A stretch of 27,727 nt of DNA from Burkholderiales bacterium (GTDB lineage: Bacteria; Pseudomonadota; Gammaproteobacteria; Burkholderiales; Burkholderiaceae): the NCBI GenBank assembly GCA_947371645.1, contig CANBQJ010000025.1:1-27727 (forward strand), written 5' to 3'. Positions 24,705-27,727 of the stretch are shown piece after piece. A program made the translations under genes and the position numbers. Under the pieces are notes generated by a model, which worked only from the letters and a program-made list of their open reading frames with translations, did not search any database and was not told the DNA's origin. How positions within the stretch are numbered: position 1 is the first letter of the stretch; the number at the start of each line of letters is the position of its first letter.

Positions 24705-25364
24705 ATGAACCAACCAGTCACTTTTCAAAATGCCCTGGCCGGGACGGCGGGGGAAACCGCTGGCACTTCACGGTCAGGGCTGCTGTCCGGCCTGGTGCTG
24801 GGGCTGGCGATGGGCGCAGCCCTGCTGCTGAGCGCCGGTCGCGCACAGGCCGCCGCCGTGCCCGCGCTGCAATCCGTGCCCAGCGTGGACATCAACCGGT
24901 ACATGGGCACCTGGTACCAGATCGCCTACTACACCAACAGCTTCCAGAAGCAGTGCGTGGGCGGCACCACCGCCGACTACGCCCTGCGCACCGATGGCAC
25001 CGTGACGGTGACCAACACCTGCCGCACGGCCGACGGCAGCCCGTCCACGGCCATCGGTCAGGCCCGCCCCAAGCAGCCTCGGTTCCTGAATGTGCCAGTG
25101 GGCCCCGCGCCCAGCACGGCCAAGCTGGAGGTGCGCTTTGCCCCGTCCTTCCTGTCGTGGCTGCCCCTGGTGTGGGCGCCCTACTGGGTGATCCAGTTGC
25201 CCGACGACTACCGCTACGCCGTGGTGGGCGAGCCCTCGCGCCAATACCTGTGGATCCTGTCGCGCACCCCCACGCTGGACCCGCAGGACCGCGCCATCAT
25301 CGAAGGCCTGCTGCAGCAACAAGGCTATGACCCGACCAAGCTGGTGAACGAAGCCCAGCCCTGA
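24705..25364 (+). CDS. Lipocalin family protein (Blc-like), secreted
   Basis: 219 aa from the ATG at 24705. A long N-terminal region (residues ~1-51) ends in a signal-like helix, LVLGLAMGAALLLSAGRAQA, with cleavage after AQA. The mature part opens with VPSVDINRYMGTWYQIAYY, the lipocalin GxW signature (~68-74). Cys84 and Cys106 could pair. YWVIQLPDDYRYAVVGEPSR and YLWILSRTPTLD match the conserved strand and final motif of bacterial lipocalins, followed by the usual C-terminal helix (IIEGLLQQQGYDPTKL). It lacks the lipobox of E. coli Blc, so it is probably soluble in the periplasm. Binding of fatty acids or lysophospholipids is known for Blc and only likely here. Confidence 0.9.
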   Translation: MNQPVTFQNALAGTAGETAGTSRSGLLSGLVLGLAMGAALLLSAGRAQAAAVPALQSVPSVDINRYMGTWYQIAYYTNSFQKQCVGGTTADYALRTDGTVTVTNTCRTADGSPSTAIGQARPKQPRFLNVPVGPAPSTAKLEVRFAPSFLSWLPLVWAPYWVIQLPDDYRYAVVGEPSRQYLWILSRTPTLDPQDRAIIEGLLQQQGYDPTKLVNEAQP

Positions 25365-25401
25365 GCCCGCCCGGCCGCGCTGAGCGGCGCACCCCTGATC
25401 A

Positions 25402-25418
25402 GCCTGCACAATGCAGGC
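25402..25418 (+). promoter_or_regulatory. Hairpin over the ribosome-binding site of the first SMC-operon gene
   Basis: GCCTGCA-CAA-TGCAGGC is a perfect 7-bp stem with a 3-base loop, ending 2 bases before the ATG at 25421. The only Shine-Dalgarno-like sequence, CAGG, lies inside the right arm, so folding would hide it. This could limit translation of the operon's first gene. Confidence 0.45.
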
Positions 25419-25420
25419 CC

Positions 25421-26803
25421 ATGAGCGCGCCAGACCTCCTCCAGCCCGACCCACCCGACAGCCTCAGCTTCGAGGCGCATTTCCGCGCGCCCGAACTCGC
25501 GGCCGAGTCGGCCCAGGCCTGGGCCCTGGTGCAGCGCGCGCCCCTGCTGGACGCCCTGCGCGGCCTGCTCAGCGGCCCCCAGGCGGCCGTGCAGCTGCGC
25601 CTGTGGGTGTTCCTGGAGCTGACCGGCCAGCCCCAGGCCCGCCTGAACCGCGAAGACCTGCAGCGCCTGTTCCACACGCTGCTGCCTGATTCGCTGGACA
25701 CGGCGCTCAAGCGCCTGCGTGAGCTGGGCATCCTGGTGTGGGACGCCACGGCGCAAGACCACCACCTCTCGCCCCTGGCGGCACAGCTGCACCCCCTGCT
25801 GGCGCCGCTGGCCAGCCCCGTGGCCTCGACAGACGCGGGTGATGACGAGATGGGCGCCCTGCTGGCCCAGGTGGCCGGCGCCCAGGCGCTGGGCCTGGTC
25901 AACGCCAACCAGCTGCGCCACCTGCACGCCCAGCTGGGCCGCCTGCACGACGAGTTTGCAGAAGCCATTGCCAGCGGCTCTGAAGCCCGTTTGCGCGCCG
26001 CCCAGCCCCGCTTTGACCGCGCCTTGCAGCTGGTGGACCGCGCCGGCCAGGCGCTGACCGCCCTGATCCGCGCCGAACACGCCGACCCGCGCCTGGAGCG
26101 CGAGGCCCGCGCCATCGCCCAGGCCCAGGCCCGGCTGCTGGCCATGGCCAGCCAGTTCACCCGCGCCCTGCAGCAGGCCGACCGCCAGCGCGTCACCCTG
26201 GGCAGCACCGGCCTGACCACGTCCGACGTGCGCGCCTGGCTGCAGGCCCACCCCGCGCTGGAAACCCTGATGAGCGATGCCTTGCACCTGGGCGTGCGCC
26301 CGGTGATGGTCAGCCCGCACGACCTGGTCGACGTGGCCGAAGGCGAGTTCGAGCGCGACCGCCCCGGCGCCCAGGGCGATGCCGGCCTGCCCCCGCCCGC
26401 CGAGGCCGCGCTCGGCACGCTCGATTCGCTGAGCCTGCCGGCCGAACTGGGCGGCCTGATCCACCTGCTGGGCCGTTGGCAGGAGCTGGACGCCACCGAC
26501 ACCACACCAGACGCGCCTGACGCCCCCACGGCCCCCCGCCCCCTGTCAGACGCCGTGCTGGGCGGCCGCTTCGCCCAGGCCGCCTACCGCCTGCAGCTGC
26601 TGCCCCTGCTCGGCGACAGCCAGGCCCAGACCCTCAAGGGCCAGACGGGTGACCTGGCCCGCAGCCCCTGGCGCTGGGAAGCCACGCCCCGCCTCACCGG
26701 CACCTCGGATGAAGCCGTGGCCCTGATCAGCGAGGGCTTGCTGCACCCCGTGGCGCGGGAAGACAGCCACGCGCCGGCCGACACGACGCCGGCCCAGCCT
26801 TGA
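25421..26803 (+). CDS. MksF/JetA-like (kleisin-type) subunit of a divergent SMC complex
   Basis: 460 aa, cytoplasmic. Residues ~20-125 look like a winged-helix domain: LLDALRGLLSG, LRLWVFLELTGQP, LNREDLQRLFHTLLPDSLD and LKRLRELGILVW. Long helices rich in Ala, Arg, Leu and Glu (~140-290) suggest the coiled neck-binding part of a kleisin, and a second compact domain follows after ~330 (SDAVLGGRFAQAAYRLQLLP). I make the assignment mainly from the order of three genes: this one, a kite-like protein, then an SMC-type ATPase. It shows no obvious match to DUF3375 (JetA of type I Wadjet), so a divergent Mks-like system is more likely. The 46-base gap to the next gene supports an operon. Confidence 0.6.
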   Translation: MSAPDLLQPDPPDSLSFEAHFRAPELAAESAQAWALVQRAPLLDALRGLLSGPQAAVQLRLWVFLELTGQPQARLNREDLQRLFHTLLPDSLDTALKRLRELGILVWDATAQDHHLSPLAAQLHPLLAPLASPVASTDAGDDEMGALLAQVAGAQALGLVNANQLRHLHAQLGRLHDEFAEAIASGSEARLRAAQPRFDRALQLVDRAGQALTALIRAEHADPRLEREARAIAQAQARLLAMASQFTRALQQADRQRVTLGSTGLTTSDVRAWLQAHPALETLMSDALHLGVRPVMVSPHDLVDVAEGEFERDRPGAQGDAGLPPPAEAALGTLDSLSLPAELGGLIHLLGRWQELDATDTTPDAPDAPTAPRPLSDAVLGGRFAQAAYRLQLLPLLGDSQAQTLKGQTGDLARSPWRWEATPRLTGTSDEAVALISEGLLHPVAREDSHAPADTTPAQP

Positions 26804-26849
26804 GCCTCCTGTCGCCACTGCCCACACAAGCACACACGAAGAAAGCCCC

Positions 26850-27599
26850 ATGAGCGCATTGGACGACGCCGCCCTGCTGGCCGCCGAACTGCTGGCCCGC
26901 CGCTGGCTGCCCCGCCAGCACCCCAAGGTCAAACGCGCCCTGATCGACGCCGACCTGTGGCAGGCCACGCAAGAGCGCCTGGCCCAGGTGGGCCTGCGCC
27001 TGATCGACAACCTCTACGCCGACCACGTCAGCGTGGCCCTGCTGCGCCCGGCCGAAGCCTCGGTGTTTGGCGAGGCTGGCTTGAACAGCAACAACAACAT
27101 CGACCTGCCGCGTGACGCGGTGTCTCTGCTGGTGGTGCTCTGGGCGCTGATCGTGCTGCCCAAGCGCGAACGCCAGCAGGCCCGCGCCGCCGGCCAGGAC
27201 GGCCTCACGCAAAACGACATGTTCGGCAAGGACAAGCCCCTGCCCACGGCCGCCAGCGTCAGCCCATTGGTGTCTTACCGCGCCCTGCTGGCCGATTTTG
27301 GCGTGCAGCTGGGCAAGAAGACGCGCCTGGACACCAACCTGCGCCGCCTGGAAAACCACGGCTTCATCCTGCGCAAGGGCGAAGACATCGTCGAAGGCCC
27401 GCTGCTGGACCTGCTGCTGGACTACGACGCCCTGGCGCCCCGCATCCTGCAAGGCGCCCTGGGCGACGTGCTGGCCCAGGCCCGCAACCTGGTGGGCAAC
27501 CTGCCCCTGGCCTTGACCCAGCCCCCGCTGGAAGAGATCGAAGACATCCCCGAAGAAGACGCTTCAGAGGCGCTTCCCGACACCGACAGCCAGGCCTGA
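26850..27599 (+). CDS. MksE/JetB-like (kite-type) subunit of a divergent SMC complex
   Basis: 249 aa, no signal peptide. GAAAG lies ~12 bases upstream of the ATG at 26850. The first half is helical (LLAAELLARRWLPRQHPKV, then LAQVGLRLIDNLYAD). The middle has LPRDAVSLLVVLWALIVLPK. Then two winged-helix-like parts: VSYRALLADFG with LGKKTRLDTNLRRLENHGFI, and RKGEDIVEGPLLDLLLDYD. The wHTH pattern of 'helix, LDTNLRRLENHGFI, turn, EGPLLDLLL' is what MksE, MukE and JetB proteins show. The C-terminal ~35 residues are acidic (EDIPEEDASEALPD) and probably disordered. The next start follows after only 6 bases, a tight operon arrangement. Confidence 0.65.
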   Translation: MSALDDAALLAAELLARRWLPRQHPKVKRALIDADLWQATQERLAQVGLRLIDNLYADHVSVALLRPAEASVFGEAGLNSNNNIDLPRDAVSLLVVLWALIVLPKRERQQARAAGQDGLTQNDMFGKDKPLPTAASVSPLVSYRALLADFGVQLGKKTRLDTNLRRLENHGFILRKGEDIVEGPLLDLLLDYDALAPRILQGALGDVLAQARNLVGNLPLALTQPPLEEIEDIPEEDASEALPDTDSQA

Positions 27600-27605
27600 T
27601 CACCG

Positions 27606-27727
27606 ATGTTTCACCTGCAAAGCCTCGAACTGCTGCACTGGGACTACTGCCAGCGCCTGACCCTGCCGCTGGACGGCGCCATCATCACCGTGGCCGGCCC
27701 CAACGGCTCGGGCAAGACCACCCTGCT
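27606..27727 (+). CDS. MksB/JetC-like SMC ATPase, N-terminal fragment
   Basis: Only the first 40 residues are in the window; the gene runs off the right edge. LQSLELLHWDYCQRLTLPL is the SMC/RecF/RecN-type opening strand pattern, and VAGPNGSGKTTL holds a perfect Walker A (GPNGSGKT) at ~30-37. The HWDYC position, where many MksB and JetC proteins have a W followed by a small group, fits the MukB/MksB-type head. With the two upstream genes this suggests a condensin-like MksBEF or Wadjet-like loop-extrusion machine. Signature motif, coiled coils and Walker B should lie downstream, and a JetD-like nuclease or MksG could follow. Confidence 0.75.
   Translation, partial: MFHLQSLELLHWDYCQRLTLPLDGAIITVAGPNGSGKTTL

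Overview
The window is about 27.7 kb of GC-rich, densely coding chromosomal DNA. Codon use is strongly GC3-biased, there are three PEP-CTERM proteins, a PQQ-type sugar dehydrogenase, an ECF42-type sigma factor and a DUF2130 protein. Together these suggest a free-living betaproteobacterium of the Burkholderiales (Comamonadaceae or Rubrivivax/Leptothrix-like relatives). This placement is an inference from gene content. I see no rRNA, tRNA, CRISPR array, transposase or phage gene. No gene-free gap exceeds 300 bases; the longest is about 260 bases (718-977).

Layout. 1-717: 3' end of an ECF sigma factor. 978-4137: a TIGR03118/PEP-CTERM protein, a sterol-desaturase-type membrane hydroxylase, and a convergent second PEP-CTERM protein. 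4285-7238 (minus): a PhnB-like VOC protein, a lipoprotein with a C-terminal parvulin domain, and a DUF2130 protein. 7355-8630 (minus): a stress-type cluster of PRC-barrel protein, CsbD protein and a periplasmic protein with three Cys-x10-Cys loops. 8843-10868 (plus): a zinc-finger methyltransferase, then an alpha/beta hydrolase with an N-terminal glycine zipper. The hydrolase overlaps tail-to-tail with a PQQ-type sugar dehydrogenase lipoprotein (10834-12177, minus). 12336-14607 (plus): an uncharacterised soluble protein, then a compact operon of small membrane protein, extended SDR reductase and a YozG-like XRE regulator. 14632-17736 (minus): an uncharacterised secreted protein with an internal duplication, a PH-domain membrane protein, and the third PEP-CTERM protein. 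17925-21165: an orphan PaaK-like ligase, an OXLD1-like mini-protein, a stand-alone Lon N-domain protein, a hemolysin-III/PAQR protein and a 62-aa small protein. 21346-25364: pirin, a chemoreceptor, a TMEM175-type channel and a lipocalin. 25421-27727: the start of a three-gene operon encoding a divergent MksBEF/Wadjet-like SMC complex; its ATPase gene is cut by the window end.

The most interesting element is the SMC operon at the right edge. It has an Mks-like order (kleisin-like, kite-like, then SMC-like ATPase with a Walker A motif), and its first gene is preceded by a perfect hairpin covering the ribosome-binding region. Other notable items are a 13-bp perfect inverted repeat between two divergent genes, a glycine-zipper/hydrolase fusion, a lipoprotein/parvulin fusion, and a probably self-regulated membrane protein-reductase-XRE operon with a promoter and operator-like palindrome.
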